A stretch of 31,756 nucleotides of DNA from positions 130,604 to 162,359 of the forward strand of contig BFEA01001026.1 in NCBI GenBank assembly GCA_003427395.1, read 5' to 3'. Source of the stretch: Chara braunii (lineage: Eukaryota; Streptophyta; Charophyceae; Charales; Characeae). Of the stretch, positions 12,652-20,344 are shown one piece after another; the stretch's first letter is position 1; each line of letters starts with the position of its first letter. The notes under the pieces are model-generated. The model worked only from the letters and a program-made list of their open reading frames with translations, did not search any database and had not been told where the DNA came from. Position numbers and translations under genes: made by a program.

Positions 12652-12767
12652 AACAGGTCGGTGCTTATGGAACACTAGGGAGCTCCATGATTGGACAAAG
12701 CAGTTGGGATGGATCCACAGGGGCTTATAGGAGCTCCAGAGCGGAGAGGAGTTACAAGCCGTACTGA
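1842..12767 (+). CDS. Three-RRM hnRNP-like RNA-binding protein, spliced gene (5' end not found)
   Basis: Joined exons: 1842-1931, 2753-2818, 3613-3678, 4098-4186, 5829-5874, 6905-6959, 7856-7932 or 7936, optional 8826-8845, 8982-9413, 9830-9934, 10811-10963, 12657-12767. All joins use AG acceptors and GT donors and keep frame. The product is about 430-437 residues plus a missing N-terminus. RRM1 has RNP1 RGFGYVTF; RRM2 has RNP2 IFVARI and RNP1 RGIGFITF; a Gly/Met-rich linker follows; RRM3 has RNP2 IFVGRL and RNP1 RGFGFVTF; the tail is rich in Gly, Ser and Thr and ends SYKPY. Known RRM proteins with this layout (hnRNP A/B, DAZAP1, TDP-43-like) bind single-stranded RNA and act in splicing or mRNA fate, mostly in the nucleus; that role is inferred here. 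The VLGLPW start of RRM1 recalls TDP-43 and a plant three-RRM family. The first coding exon, expected to end in about Lys-Leu, was not found in 1-1841. Confidence 0.88.
2159..2250. repeat. Two-copy tandem repeat in intron
   Basis: A unit of about 50 bp beginning ccaccagtgtttgtactcgt and ending near agaacatgg occurs twice in a row with few changes. A shorter duplicate (gtgcagctcgttctt) follows to about 2312. Confidence 0.85.
2330..2690. repeat. Pyrimidine-rich intron segment
   Basis: This stretch is strongly C/T-rich on the plus strand. The open frames through it are low-complexity Ser/Leu/Phe and not convincing genes. It lies upstream of the exon at 2753. Confidence 0.7.
2753..2818 (+). CDS. 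Exon: RRM1 RNP1 strand
   Basis: This 66-bp exon encodes 22 residues from DRATGRSRGFGYVTF to TDAE, containing the RNP1 octamer with both aromatic positions (Phe, Tyr). The acceptor is cttgaacag, the donor gtgagg. Both ends are phase 0. Confidence 0.9.
3092..3277. repeat. Foldback element with two internal hairpins
   Basis: The hairpin at 3124-3174 pairs gtccggattttca with tgaaaatccggac and continues through cgatctt/aagatcg. A second hairpin at about 3204-3237 pairs gcgatcttaa with ttaagatcgc. The outer arms (3092-3121 and 3241-3276) are also roughly complementary around ggcccgg. Confidence 0.75.
3613..3678 (+). CDS. Exon: RRM1 alpha2-beta4
   Basis: This 66-bp exon encodes KVVQMKHELGGRN followed by MEVKVATPK, the usual end of an RRM (beta4 with basic tail). 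The acceptor is ccatgcag, the donor gtgtgt, and both ends are phase 0. Confidence 0.85.
4098..4186 (+). CDS. Exon: linker and RRM2 RNP2 strand
   Basis: This 89-bp exon encodes EEMKSAVKQGITR and then IFVARIPHSIDDDSFR, where IFVARI is RNP2. The acceptor is gctgcag, the donor a consensus gtaagt. It ends after two bases of an Ala codon completed by the next exon. Confidence 0.88.
4257..4401. repeat. (CA)n(GA)n compound microsatellite
   Basis: CA repeats (4257-4282) pass into about 60 GA units with one undetermined base at 4323. It sits in the intron after the RRM2 RNP2 exon. Confidence 0.97.
4592..4720. repeat. Two-copy tandem repeat in intron
   Basis: A unit of about 60 bp (gtaataacaggraaaatagag through gaaatctttg) occurs twice with small differences. 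Confidence 0.85.
4740..5828. other. Intron sequence without recognised features
   Basis: Intron between the exons ending 4186 and starting 5829. I see only short random open frames here. Confidence 0.5.
5829..5874 (+). CDS. Exon: RRM2 alpha1-beta2
   Basis: This 46-bp exon completes the split Ala codon and encodes YFEKYGNVTDAYMPK. The acceptor is ggcacag, the donor gtagtt. It ends in phase 0 after Lys, like the equivalent exons of RRM1 and RRM3. Confidence 0.88.
5875..6904. other. Intron; purine-rich segment, no gene
   Basis: Between the RRM2 exons. The part at about 6430-6730 is purine-rich on the plus strand and gives long but low-complexity open frames on both strands. I do not regard them as genes. 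Confidence 0.5.
6905..6959 (+). CDS. Exon: RRM2 RNP1 strand
   Basis: This 55-bp exon encodes DHTSKQHRGIGFITFDNP plus one base. RGIGFITF is RNP1. The acceptor is atttgcag, the donor gtaaag. Confidence 0.88.
7205..7385. repeat. Two-copy tandem repeat in intron
   Basis: A unit of about 90 bp (from ccttgactaaaaa through ttttcagtgttgggg and ttaacctg) occurs twice, about 85-90% alike by eye. Confidence 0.85.
7856..7936 (+). CDS. Exon: RRM2 alpha2-beta4 (3' end uncertain)
   Basis: The exon completes a Glu codon and encodes AVDKVMKEIHELGG then QPVAIDRAQSK, the end of RRM2. Two donors are possible. GTTGGT after 7932 ends in phase 0 and would join straight to 8982. GTGCCG after 7936 ends in phase 1 and needs the mini-exon 8826-8845 to keep frame. 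Neither is a strong consensus donor. Confidence 0.8.
8345..8455. repeat. Two-copy tandem repeat in intron
   Basis: A unit of about 52 bp built on cttcctctccaaccttg and gaagtaaaytgaaatc occurs twice with some divergence. Confidence 0.7.
8569..8650. repeat. (TG)n(GA)n microsatellite in intron
   Basis: About 27 TG units followed by GA units, about 175 bp upstream of the possible mini-exon. Confidence 0.97.
8826..8845 (+). CDS. Possible 20-nt mini-exon after RRM2
   Basis: A good acceptor (ttgcacag) and donor (gtatgc) flank only 20 bases. If the preceding exon ends at 7936, the mini-exon adds an acidic stretch DEHEGEQ and leads in frame into EESYGRWG. It could be alternative or not used at all. 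Confidence 0.4.
8982..9413 (+). CDS. Exon: Gly/Met-rich linker and RRM3 first half
   Basis: This 432-bp exon (144 codons) is the longest. It starts EESYGRWGPG, runs through a Gly/Met repeat (GMGLGMGLGMGMM), a Ser/Gly/Tyr-rich stretch, then KIFVGRLPAETTSEDLRRYF to VYLPK. IFVGRL is the RNP2 of RRM3. The low-complexity linker resembles those that drive self-association in hnRNPs (inference). The donor is gtgagc. Confidence 0.9.
9460..9581. mobile_element. MITE, GGGCCTCGCTCC family, in intron
   Basis: The 122-bp element starts GGGCCTCGCTCCACCACTCA and ends TGAGTGGTAGAGTGAGGCCC. It is flanked by TA on both sides and lies 46 bp after the donor of the exon ending at 9413. Confidence 0.8.
9830..9934 (+). 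CDS. Exon: RRM3 RNP1 and alpha2
   Basis: This 105-bp exon encodes DPKKNTHRGFGFVTFETD through SHEIHGQP. RGFGFVTF is RNP1. The acceptor is ccttgcag, the donor gtacgt, and both ends are phase 0. Confidence 0.9.
9949..10051. repeat. Two-copy tandem repeat in intron
   Basis: A unit of about 51 bp (tgatctctgcgaactatctg through aaatgggatagtgtc) occurs twice with about four differences. It starts 15 bp after a donor site. Confidence 0.9.
10418..10466 (-). repeat. Possible tRNA-derived SINE head
   Basis: On the minus strand TGGTCAACTAACGACC resembles a pol III A box and GGTTCGAACC (10420-10429) a B box, about 35 bp apart. No clear 3' tail or target duplication was seen, so this could be chance. Confidence 0.22.
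10811..10963 (+). CDS. Exon: RRM3 beta4 and Gly-rich tail
   Basis: This 153-bp exon encodes IAVDRASPRDDVVGGA, closing RRM3, then a Gly/Ser/Thr-rich tail ending SIGASAYGS. The acceptor is cgatgcag, the donor a consensus gtaagt. Confidence 0.88.
11545..11666. repeat. Two-copy tandem repeat in last intron
   Basis: The ccagtccctttcagaaacaa segment and its surroundings (ttgtcattct upstream, catctgccagaatt downstream) occur twice with a period of about 60 bp. Confidence 0.85.
12599..12656 (+). promoter_or_regulatory. (TG)n tract at the 3' splice site of the last exon
   Basis: About 25 TG units (12599-12649) run up to tttaacag. There is no other pyrimidine tract. In animals a UG tract at a 3' splice site (CFTR exon 9) is bound by TDP-43 and causes exon skipping; a similar role here is only inferred. 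Confidence 0.5.
12657..12767 (+). CDS. Last coding exon with stop
   Basis: It encodes VGAYGTLGSSMIGQSSW through RAERSYKPY and TGA at 12765-12767, in phase with the previous exon. The acceptor tttaacag directly follows a (TG)n tract rather than a normal pyrimidine tract. Confidence 0.85.
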   Translation, partial: VGAYGTLGSSMIGQSSWDGSTGAYRSSRAERSYKPY

Positions 12768-14526
12768 AGCTGTTATGGAGGTATAACGATGCCCTGTTTT
12801 GTGCAAGCAGAGTGGTGAGGGAAACTCACTTTCATTAATCCTCTGAGATGCGATATGCGGCTGACTTGGTGATGGACAGCATCTTCTGTTAGCTAGGAAG
12901 AGGGTACTGGACAAGAGAAGGGAGAACGATGCACTTTTTTACCGTCAGTGAAGACGGTTCAGGCAGGACTGGACCTTGATATACTCAAATGGATCTACCG
13001 AGTTGTGTACCTGTTTATGCTCTGTGAATTATGTGTCCATACATATGAGAGGAATATCGAAAGTGCATTGGATATTGTGGTCGTTTAGCGATGAGCCACA
13101 GAGAGAGAAAGATTTGAGGACAGTGGTTGCACTGAGCAGTGCAAAGTTGGGATATTAGGGGGAGCTTAAAATGTGCGTTGGAGAGTGGCAGTGCCCGCAG
13201 ACTGCTTGTAGAGTAGTAGAAAGGGTAGCCAGGGTAGGCGGTGTTTGTGCTGAATGCTATTTCAGTAGAAGCTGTCCTCTGCAGTGGTGAGGAGGGGAAC
13301 TCTCATTGGCCTGTGGCATGCTTTGGGAAAGCTCTACACTTGTCGGTGCCTGTGTTGTTGCACACCATTTGAGAACGGTCTCTAGGGGGGGGGGTACTCC
13401 AGGAGAGCCAGGGAAGAACATCAACGGCAGTTTTTTTTTTGTTTTTCTGTTTTTGTTTTTCTGTTTCCTGTTGTAGCACTGGAAAAGCTCCTTTCATTCT
13501 CTTCAGATTCCTTTTGGAGTGGATATGACCAAACACAGTGTGGTCCTTTTGTCTGCTTGGTGTGAATGCAGTCTGTGTGTGCTCACCCCATGTCCTTGAG
13601 TGTGCTGCTTCTGTTGGCTTTGATGTCAATGGGTTCGGTCTCTGTGCTCCAAGTGAGTGGCGAATGACCGTCGCTTTCATGTCACATCTAGCAGGTTTTG
13701 GTGGTGCAGCTGTCAATCTCAGCAGACACGGTTGTATGTCGTTGGTGGAGCGGTCTTTCAGCATGTTTTGTGCGTCGTTGGCAGATGCGCAGGGCGTGCA
13801 GCTTTTAGCGAGTGGTGCACAACTTCATCTTTGCAGCATCTTCTTCCTCTTCGTTCTACTCGAATGTTTGTTGCTCTCCGGTAGCAGGAGTCTCTTTTAA
13901 GGAAACCCCGCAAGACAGGAGTTTAAAAGCGCAAACCACTGCAAAGCTGGCACAGCACCCTACAGAGACATTGCGTGTGCAAGTTTTTTACAAAACGACT
14001 TGTCACAGTCGTCTCTTTTCATGACTATACACTGTCATAAGACGTGAAATTTATTTTCATTTAAGCCTTTAAGGCGATGTAACCATGCTTGTTGTTGAGA
14101 CGAGTTTGCTCAACTTTGTTATGCTTTTTCCCACAAATACAAAATCATTTCGAAATCGTCTGAGTTTCCATGTGAAAGTCTCTTTTGATGAATCTGCATG
14201 CTGTGAAGACGGTACTGTAGGTTGGAGACGAGCTAATCTGTCTGCTTGCCTTAAGGGTGTCTGCAGATTGATTGATGGTGTGAACAAGGACATCTGTCTG
14301 CTTGCCTTCAAGCACCGGCACACCACACATCGGCCCGCTGGGGTCAGCACGAAACCCACACCACTTTGGAGGCTGCCAATTGTTTTTTTCAACAGTGCTG
14401 CATGCCGCGTGGCCCCTTCCAGTTTTGCTTGTAACGACAAGAAACTTTCTGCAAGGCTGGGGCTGTGTACTTGTGGTTTAAGGGTGTCTGCTGATTGATT
14501 GATGGTGTGAAGGACTAGTTGCGTCC

Positions 14527-14632
14527 TCACCCGAATAGAAGGCCTAGTCACTGTAGCTGTATTTTGGGGGATTTCCAGTAGAGATACAGGGATAATAAGA
14601 CGGTCATATTTTTGGGGTGAAGATGGTAATTC
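14527..14632. repeat. Dispersed repeat with inverted CACCCGAA ends, copy 1
   Basis: It starts CACCCGAATAGAAGGC and ends ttggggtgaagatggta. It aligns with 20896-20996 along its length with moderate divergence. Confidence 0.6.
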
Positions 14633-15777
14633 CGGAGCGCCGTGATCTGAAAGTCCATGCGGGAAATAAACAAACAAAAACAAACAAACGAACGAAGAGG
14701 CCAGATTGACGTTCGGTGATCTCCCAGGTACCTTGGGAGAACACTTCCTGAACGAACTTCCAGAGGTACCGTCGTGGGACAGGTTCGTTTTACTCTACTA
14801 ATGCCAGCATTGGTGCTGGTTGCCACAATCCGCCATCGTGCTTGGTTGAGAAGTATGGTTCGCACAGTTGGTCATTGTGTTTGGTTGAAAAGCCAGAGGC
14901 ACAAAAGCTAATGCGCATGGGATTATGGCTGAAGCCTTCCGAGGATGCTTTCCAGGACCGGTATGTCAGTGCGGTTGGTATCAGACAAGGAGATCTGTCG
15001 GTCTTCGTGGTCCTCACTTGGTTGACAAGTAAGTCAGGTATTCAGATGGCGACAGTAGCACCATGTTTAGTATTCTTCTTGAAGTAATTTCTTATTGTGT
15101 TTGTCGTCCGGGACATCCATTAGGGTTTTGGAATGGCACACACATGATTCTTTTTCGGCCATAGATGCTAGGAAATGGCTGGCTGCAACAGAAGGGGAGA
15201 ATCAACAACCCTATCGACAGGAAAGAGGTCCTCTGGGTGCACTATTGCAATATGAAAGTGTAGCAGATGTACTGACACATGCCTGGGAGGGTCTTTTCCT
15301 GAAGAGTCACCGGATGATCTCTCTGTGGGAGGTCGGGGGAGACATTTTTCAGTGCAGGTGATGGCCCCCAAAATTGTCACAAGGAAGCCTGAAACTGACA
15401 AACAGTTTGGAGGCTGCAGGGAGGTCAGTTTGTCCCTACATATATAACTATCGCTAATTGTCGGCCTGTGACAAGCAGATGATCAGGGCCCTACGATTTT
15501 ACACTCCACGACGGTCGCGATCGTCCGCTGATTGTTTGCTCTTAGAAGTTGAACCGTCGTGGGTGGCTCCGCGCCAGGGCCTGTACCGGGCCCACGTGCG
15601 AGCGCTGGTACCAAAGCGTGTTACCGGCCCCTACCGCACGTGGTACCGGTGTTGCACATGACGCGCTACCCGCCGAGCGCCGTTACCGGTCCAGCCCCGC
15701 TACAACGTATAGAAACTACTCTCTGGGGCACGCACACTGCCAACCTGAGGGCAGGTGTATCAACAATCTAAGCTTGA

Positions 15778-16018
15778 CTGAGCTCTGTGCTACTCTAGAG
15801 TGGACTCCGACGCTACTCTAGAGTCGACGCCTGTTTTCGACACTCAAGCTACTCGACTGAGCCACTCTGCATTACTCTGTGCTACTCTAGAGTCCACGCC
15901 TGCTTTCGACTCTCAAGCTACTCGACTGAGCTACTCTACGCTACTCTGTGCTACTGTAGAGACGCCGGTGCTACTCTAGAGTTGACGCCTGCTTTTGACT
16001 CTCAAGCTACTCGACTGA
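15778..16018. repeat. Minisatellite of about 80-90 bp units
   Basis: About three units are built from ctactctagagt, acgcctgctttcgactctca and agctactcgactgag, with partial units between. Confidence 0.85.
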
Positions 16019-16205
16019 CTTCTATGCTGCTATGCACGACTAGGACTTCGCTCTACGTTGGACACGTGCACTCGCACACTCACGCGCACGCACACACACA
16101 CGCACGTACGAATGCACGGACGCACACACACAAACAAATAGACTTCTATACGAGCCACCGACAGAGCGATGTGCTCATAGTTTTTATCACCACCAGGGTG
16201 GGCTG

Positions 16206-16649
16206 TTGCGGATTATACTGCAGCAGCTGAATGCCCTTGCGCTGGACCGACCCTCCCTGTCGTCGTCTGCCCACAGAAAAGGAATACATACTGAGGAAGC
16301 CCAAGAAAGATGCTCCATGCCGTTTTGTGACGACCCGCCGGAGATTCAACTAGCATGTGGTTCGCATGCCTTGTGCCGTGAGGATTATGAAGGTATAGTC
16401 CATGCGAGTTTTTGCTTCCATACGTACGATGACAGTCGGTACTGTACTTATGTACGGCACCCCAACATGTCATGTCCAGTTTGTCGACGTGCCTCTGTGT
16501 TCCTATCATGTACGAGCCACGTAGCCTGTGACATCTGCCGTGCCATTCGATGCAGCAACTGTGACTGTGAAAATTGGATATGGTGCTTCCATAGCCCACA
16601 CCCGAACCGGTCCTGTCCGGTCTGTAGGGGTGGCCACTCACAGTGGTGA
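16206..16649 (+). CDS. Open frame with two degenerate RING-like Cys/His modules (partial exon)
   Basis: The frame is open for 147 codons and ends with TGA. It has no upstream ATG; the first in-frame Met codon is at 16317. It is therefore probably an exon or fragment, perhaps entered at an acceptor such as that ending 16222 or 16276. Module 1 has C-x4-C, then LACGSHALC, then HPNMSCPVCR. Module 2 has FLSCTSHVACDIC (C-x2-H-x2-C-x2-C), then HPNRSCPVCR. This is the spacing of the central and final parts of RING fingers, usually E3 ubiquitin ligases, but several metal ligands are missing or shifted. The shared HPNxSCPVCR ending points to an internal duplication. It may be a decayed gene; the antisense frame looks like a shadow. 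Confidence 0.42.
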   Translation: MRIILQQLNALALDRPSLSSSAHRKGIHTEEAQERCSMPFCDDPPEIQLACGSHALCREDYEGIVHASFCFHTYDDSRYCTYVRHPNMSCPVCRRASVFLSCTSHVACDICRAIRCSNCDCENWIWCFHSPHPNRSCPVCRGGHSQW

Positions 16650-17292
16650 ATATTTAGAAATCTGTGAGACCCGTCATACACCTTTCCCCTGCTCTTGCAT
16701 GTCACTCTATCCTGCCCTCCACATGTTTCTTTCCTTCCCATTGCCCCAACCTCCCCTGCCCCATACTCCTAGAGAACTCCGCCTTCTATCCCTTACCCTC
16801 CACCCTCCCCTCCACTCCCTTTGTACTACTAACAAATACATGCGAATGAGCATCATTAAGAGTATAGACAATATGAAGATCAGAAATGATATGAATGGAC
16901 GTATGAAGATGAAGGACGGACACAAAGGCTGTATAAGCTGAAGATCTGAAATGAAATGGACAGGAGTATGAAGCTCTGAAGAGATGCACAGGAGCATATC
17001 TTTCCTTTTACTCTGCCCCCTGAAATAGCGTGCAAGTGAGCCGTGGAGGCACACGGGGATGTGGGCAGCTGCTGCTCAACCACAATCAACGTGGGCAGCC
17101 TTGCGCGTAAGATTAACAGTAAAAGGGGAGGTGCAAGAACAATGAAAGGGGGTACCCCAGGGACAACAAAAAACTGTCTAATTCTAAAATTGCTTTAATA
17201 TGTTGGACATCTCAAATGCTCTCGTTGTCTGCAATAGGATAAAGACTGCTCTGATTCCGAATCTACCTGGGTGGAATTGGAGCTGTTGTGGG

Positions 17293-17296
<4 letters not shown>

Positions 17297-17352
<56 letters not shown>
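17297..17352. repeat. (AC)n microsatellite
   Basis: About 28 uninterrupted AC units. Confidence 0.97.
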
Positions 17353-17354
<2 letters not shown>

Positions 17355-17554
17355 GCACCATACACACACGCAAACGAGGTGAGTCCTTGGCCATCAGTAC
17401 AGTTGTTCATCTTGGGCGGACTGCCGGGGTTTAACCTCCTGAGGAGTCAGTGGAAGTCCGACAAAACAATATGTCTGAGTCATTTTGCGAGTTCCGTATA
17501 GCAAACATAACAGCACTCACACAAACTCGGACTCACCCACAAAGAATACCCATG

Positions 17555-17556
<2 letters not shown>

Positions 17557-17643
<87 letters not shown>
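17557..17643. repeat. (CA)n microsatellite
   Basis: About 40 CA units with one cgcaga interruption. Confidence 0.97.
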
Positions 17644-17647
<4 letters not shown>

Positions 17648-18029
17648 CCAGGACACACCATCTCTACATCCTGAATGTTGGACGCTGAGGCTTGAGCTGG
17701 GCAGCGTGAAGGCTTTCGTTTTTTGTGGTCTTGGAACTATGAGTGAGGGAGTGCATATGTGTCCGCTGTGTGTGTGTGTGTGTGTGTCAGAGGTCGCCAA
17801 CGGGTGGCCGTGACCCGACCGGACCGTACCCAGCCGTAACGGGCAGTTTTGGACGGTTGCGGGTATGGCGGAAAGGCGATAGGCTGGTCCGGCTGGGTGT
17901 GAAAGTGTGCTGGTGGAATTTGGGTGGGTTGGGAAAGTTTCGAGGGGGCATGGCCGGGCTTGGCTGGGTGTTGAAAAAATGCCTGGGCGGGTACGTCTGG
18001 GTGGAGGTTTGGCCTGGGTGACCCGGAGC

Positions 18030-18105
18030 CTATAGGCCAGTATAGTAGTATACTAGTATAGGACCTATAGGTAGTAGCCTGGTACGTACTAGGTAGTACG
18101 CAGAA
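18030..18105. repeat. Palindrome-rich stretch
   Basis: Dense short inversions: cctatagg twice, agtatagtagtatactagta, and gtactaggtagtac. It lies inside the hAT-like element near its left subterminal region. Confidence 0.6.
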
Positions 18106-18242
18106 TTAGGACCAGGCCACAATTTTAAATTGGTCTGGCTTCTCTATTTTTCACCGCCAGGTCGTAGGTTTAGGGGTATTAGGGGCCCTTTCCTCCGATG
18201 GTTTTTTCTTTTTGACCGCTGTGGCAGCTGTGGCTGACCAAC

Positions 18243-18490
18243 GGGCCTCGCTCCAGCACTCACTAAATCAGTAAAATGAGTATGAATCTTCCGTCAGGAC
18301 ATGGAAGGATACACCCCCATTCTTTTTTGTTGTTTTGTGCATGCGGTGAGTAGTGGAGGGAGGCTCAGAGCGAGGCTCCACTACTCACCGTATGCACAAA
18401 AAAACAAAAAAGAATGGGGGTGTATCTTTCCATGTCCTTGTGGAATATTCATACTCATTTTACTGATTTAGTGAGTGTTGGAGCGAGGCC
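18243..18490. mobile_element. Head-to-head MITE pair, GGGCCTCGCTCC family
   Basis: Two units of about 120 bp in opposite orientation form a long palindrome. The outer ends are GGGCCTCGCTCCAGCACTCA and its complement. The inner ends meet at about 18353-18382 (gtggagggaggct and agcgaggctccac). The interiors match closely across the axis (cacccccattctttttt and its complement). Confidence 0.88.
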
Positions 18491-18884
18491 ACCTAATAGG
18501 CTGAATACCTAGCCTCTGTAACCCTCCGCAGTATCGCGCCGCCAAAAATTTGAAGTTGAACATCGAAACTTCTTCGAAGCTTCGATTGGCGGCGGGGTGC
18601 TGGGCTTCTCCGACCACAGCAACGACAGTCCAACGCCGTACAGTGCCATGCAGCGGAAGTGTCCTTGCAAGCGAGCGTAGCGAGGAAACCCGGCATGCAA
18701 GCACGCGTGATATTGCAAGTGTCATGGCAAGCGCTGCAAGCGTAGAGAAAGCAAGCGTGGCGATGGCGATCGGCGAGCATGGTGAAGGCAGGCGCGAAAG
18801 CATGGCGACATTGGCGGGCTTGATGGGGCATGCCTATGCACGTGCAGCGGCGAGCCTGCAAACGTGGTGACTTTCGTGCGCTTC

Positions 18885-18886
<2 letters not shown>

Positions 18887-18952
<66 letters not shown>
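18887..18952. repeat. (GA)n microsatellite
   Basis: About 33 GA units. Confidence 0.97.
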
Positions 18953-18954
<2 letters not shown>

Positions 18955-19074
18955 AGAACAGGTAAGTCTCCAACCTCGAGGTCAGATAGGATGAGCGAAA
19001 TGGAATGAACCTACCGCTAGAACATGAAAATATACACTTCCACACTTGTTTGTTTGTGTGTGTGCAACCTTGAG

Positions 19075-19201
19075 CACATTTGTCTCGTCGTTCGTTCTTG
19101 GCGCTGCAAGCGTATTGAAAGCGGGGGCAGAGAGAGAGAGAGAGAGAGAGCACATTTGTCTCGTNNTTCGTTCTTGGCGCTGCAAGCGTATTGAAAGCGG
19201 G
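19075..19201. repeat. Duplicated segment around a GA repeat, with two unknown bases
   Basis: The sequence gcacatttgtctcgt, ttcgttcttggcgctgcaag and cgtattgaaagcggg occurs twice, separated by a GA repeat (19130-19151). Unknown bases are at 19165-19166 in the second copy. A local assembly duplication is possible. Confidence 0.85.
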
Positions 19202-19574
19202 TGAATTTCTAACATGCAATGACAATGACCTGAGTTTGAAATTACGGAAGAAAAGAAGGGCATGCTGGGTGGTAAACTTTAGGCATGGATACGGGCGGAC
19301 GGGTGGATGGAAATCGGTCATGGGTGCGGGCGGATGCGGGTGGATTAAATCTAGGCCTGGGTGTGGCTGGGTAGGGGTAGGGGTAAGGGTTCCACTGAAG
19401 ATGCTGGGTGGGCTGGGTACGAGTAAAAAAAAAATTAATTAGATTGGGTGGGCTGGGTCTTGGTAAAAAAATTTGTATTTACGTGGGTGGCAGTGGGTGC
19501 GGGTACATTTGATATATCCAGGCTTGGACTGGGTCGGATGTGGGTGGGAGAGAAAAATGGTTTGGCGACCTCTG

Positions 19575-19607
19575 GTGTGTGTGTGTGTGTGTGTATGTGT
19601 GTGTGTG
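19575..19607. repeat. (TG)n microsatellite abutting the gap
   Basis: TG repeats with one TA interruption run into the unknown bases. Confidence 0.95.
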
Positions 19608-20309
19608 NNNNNNNNNNNNNNNNNNNNNNNNNNNNNNNNNNNNNNNNNNNNNNNNNNNNNNNNNNNNNNNNNNNNNNNNNNNNNNNNNNNNNNNNNNNNN
19701 NNNNNNNNNNNNNNNNNNNNNNNNNNNNNNNNNNNNNNNNNNNNNNNNNNNNNNNNNNNNNNNNNNNNNNNNNNNNNNNNNNNNNNNNNNNNNNNNNNNN
19801 NNNNNNNNNNNNNNNNNNNNNNNNNNNNNNNNNNNNNNNNNNNNNNNNNNNNNNNNNNNNNNNNNNNNNNNNNNNNNNNNNNNNNNNNNNNNNNNNNNNN
19901 NNNNNNNNNNNNNNNNNNNNNNNNNNNNNNNNNNNNNNNNNNNNNNNNNNNNNNNNNNNNNNNNNNNNNNNNNNNNNNNNNNNNNNNNNNNNNNNNNNNN
20001 NNNNNNNNNNNNNNNNNNNNNNNNNNNNNNNNNNNNNNNNNNNNNNNNNNNNNNNNNNNNNNNNNNNNNNNNNNNNNNNNNNNNNNNNNNNNNNNNNNNN
20101 NNNNNNNNNNNNNNNNNNNNNNNNNNNNNNNNNNNNNNNNNNNNNNNNNNNNNNNNNNNNNNNNNNNNNNNNNNNNNNNNNNNNNNNNNNNNNNNNNNNN
20201 NNNNNNNNNNNNNNNNNNNNNNNNNNNNNNNNNNNNNNNNNNNNNNNNNNNNNNNNNNNNNNNNNNNNNNNNNNNNNNNNNNNNNNNNNNNNNNNNNNNN
20301 NNNNNNNNN
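19608..20309. other. Assembly gap (702 unknown bases)
   Basis: All bases are n. Open frames drawn across it have no meaning. Confidence 1.
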
Positions 20310-20344
20310 ACCCTAACTACCTAGGACGCCCTTCCCCACCACCA

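Larger units (their letters stand above)
10964..12656. other. Last intron, with repeats
   Basis: It contains a diverged two-unit repeat at 11280-11560, a closer doublet at 11545-11666, a 16-bp palindrome cgcagagatctctgcg near 12050, a short doublet (gatagtacccctgctcccag) at about 12461-12520, and the terminal TG tract. No exon was recognised inside. Confidence 0.6.
12768..16205. other. 3' flank of the RNA-binding gene; no convincing gene
   Basis: The first part is presumably 3' UTR. Later open frames lack domain-like features. A phrase taagggtgtctgc followed by gattgattgatggtgtgaa occurs at about 14251 and 14480. The stretch 15500-15720 is GC-rich and shows no recognisable product. Confidence 0.5.
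16650..17787. other. Non-coding sequence with AC microsatellites
   Basis: No gene was seen. Pyrimidine-rich sequence lies at 16680-16830, followed by purine-rich sequence and AC repeats. Confidence 0.5.
17788..19574. mobile_element. Non-autonomous hAT-like DNA transposon in a TG microsatellite
   Basis: The left end is CAGAGGTCGCCAAC and the right end is its inverted complement (TTGGCGACCTCTG), about 13 bp perfect. The CAGNGG start is typical of hAT elements. Both sides are flanked by gtgtgtgt (17780-17787 and 19575-19582), which fits an 8-bp target duplication, although in a TG repeat this is not independent proof. Both subterminal regions are dense in ctgggt/ctgggtg/acccg motifs, as expected for transposase-binding repeats. 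No transposase frame was found. Nested inside are a MITE dimer (18243-18490), GA repeats, and a duplicated segment near 19075-19201 with two undetermined bases. Confidence 0.75.

Noticed and set aside
14069-14683. 204-codon minus-strand frame
   Set aside because: It covers two copies of a non-coding repeat (giving the repeated INQSADTLK) and part of the CACCCGAA element; no domain was recognised.
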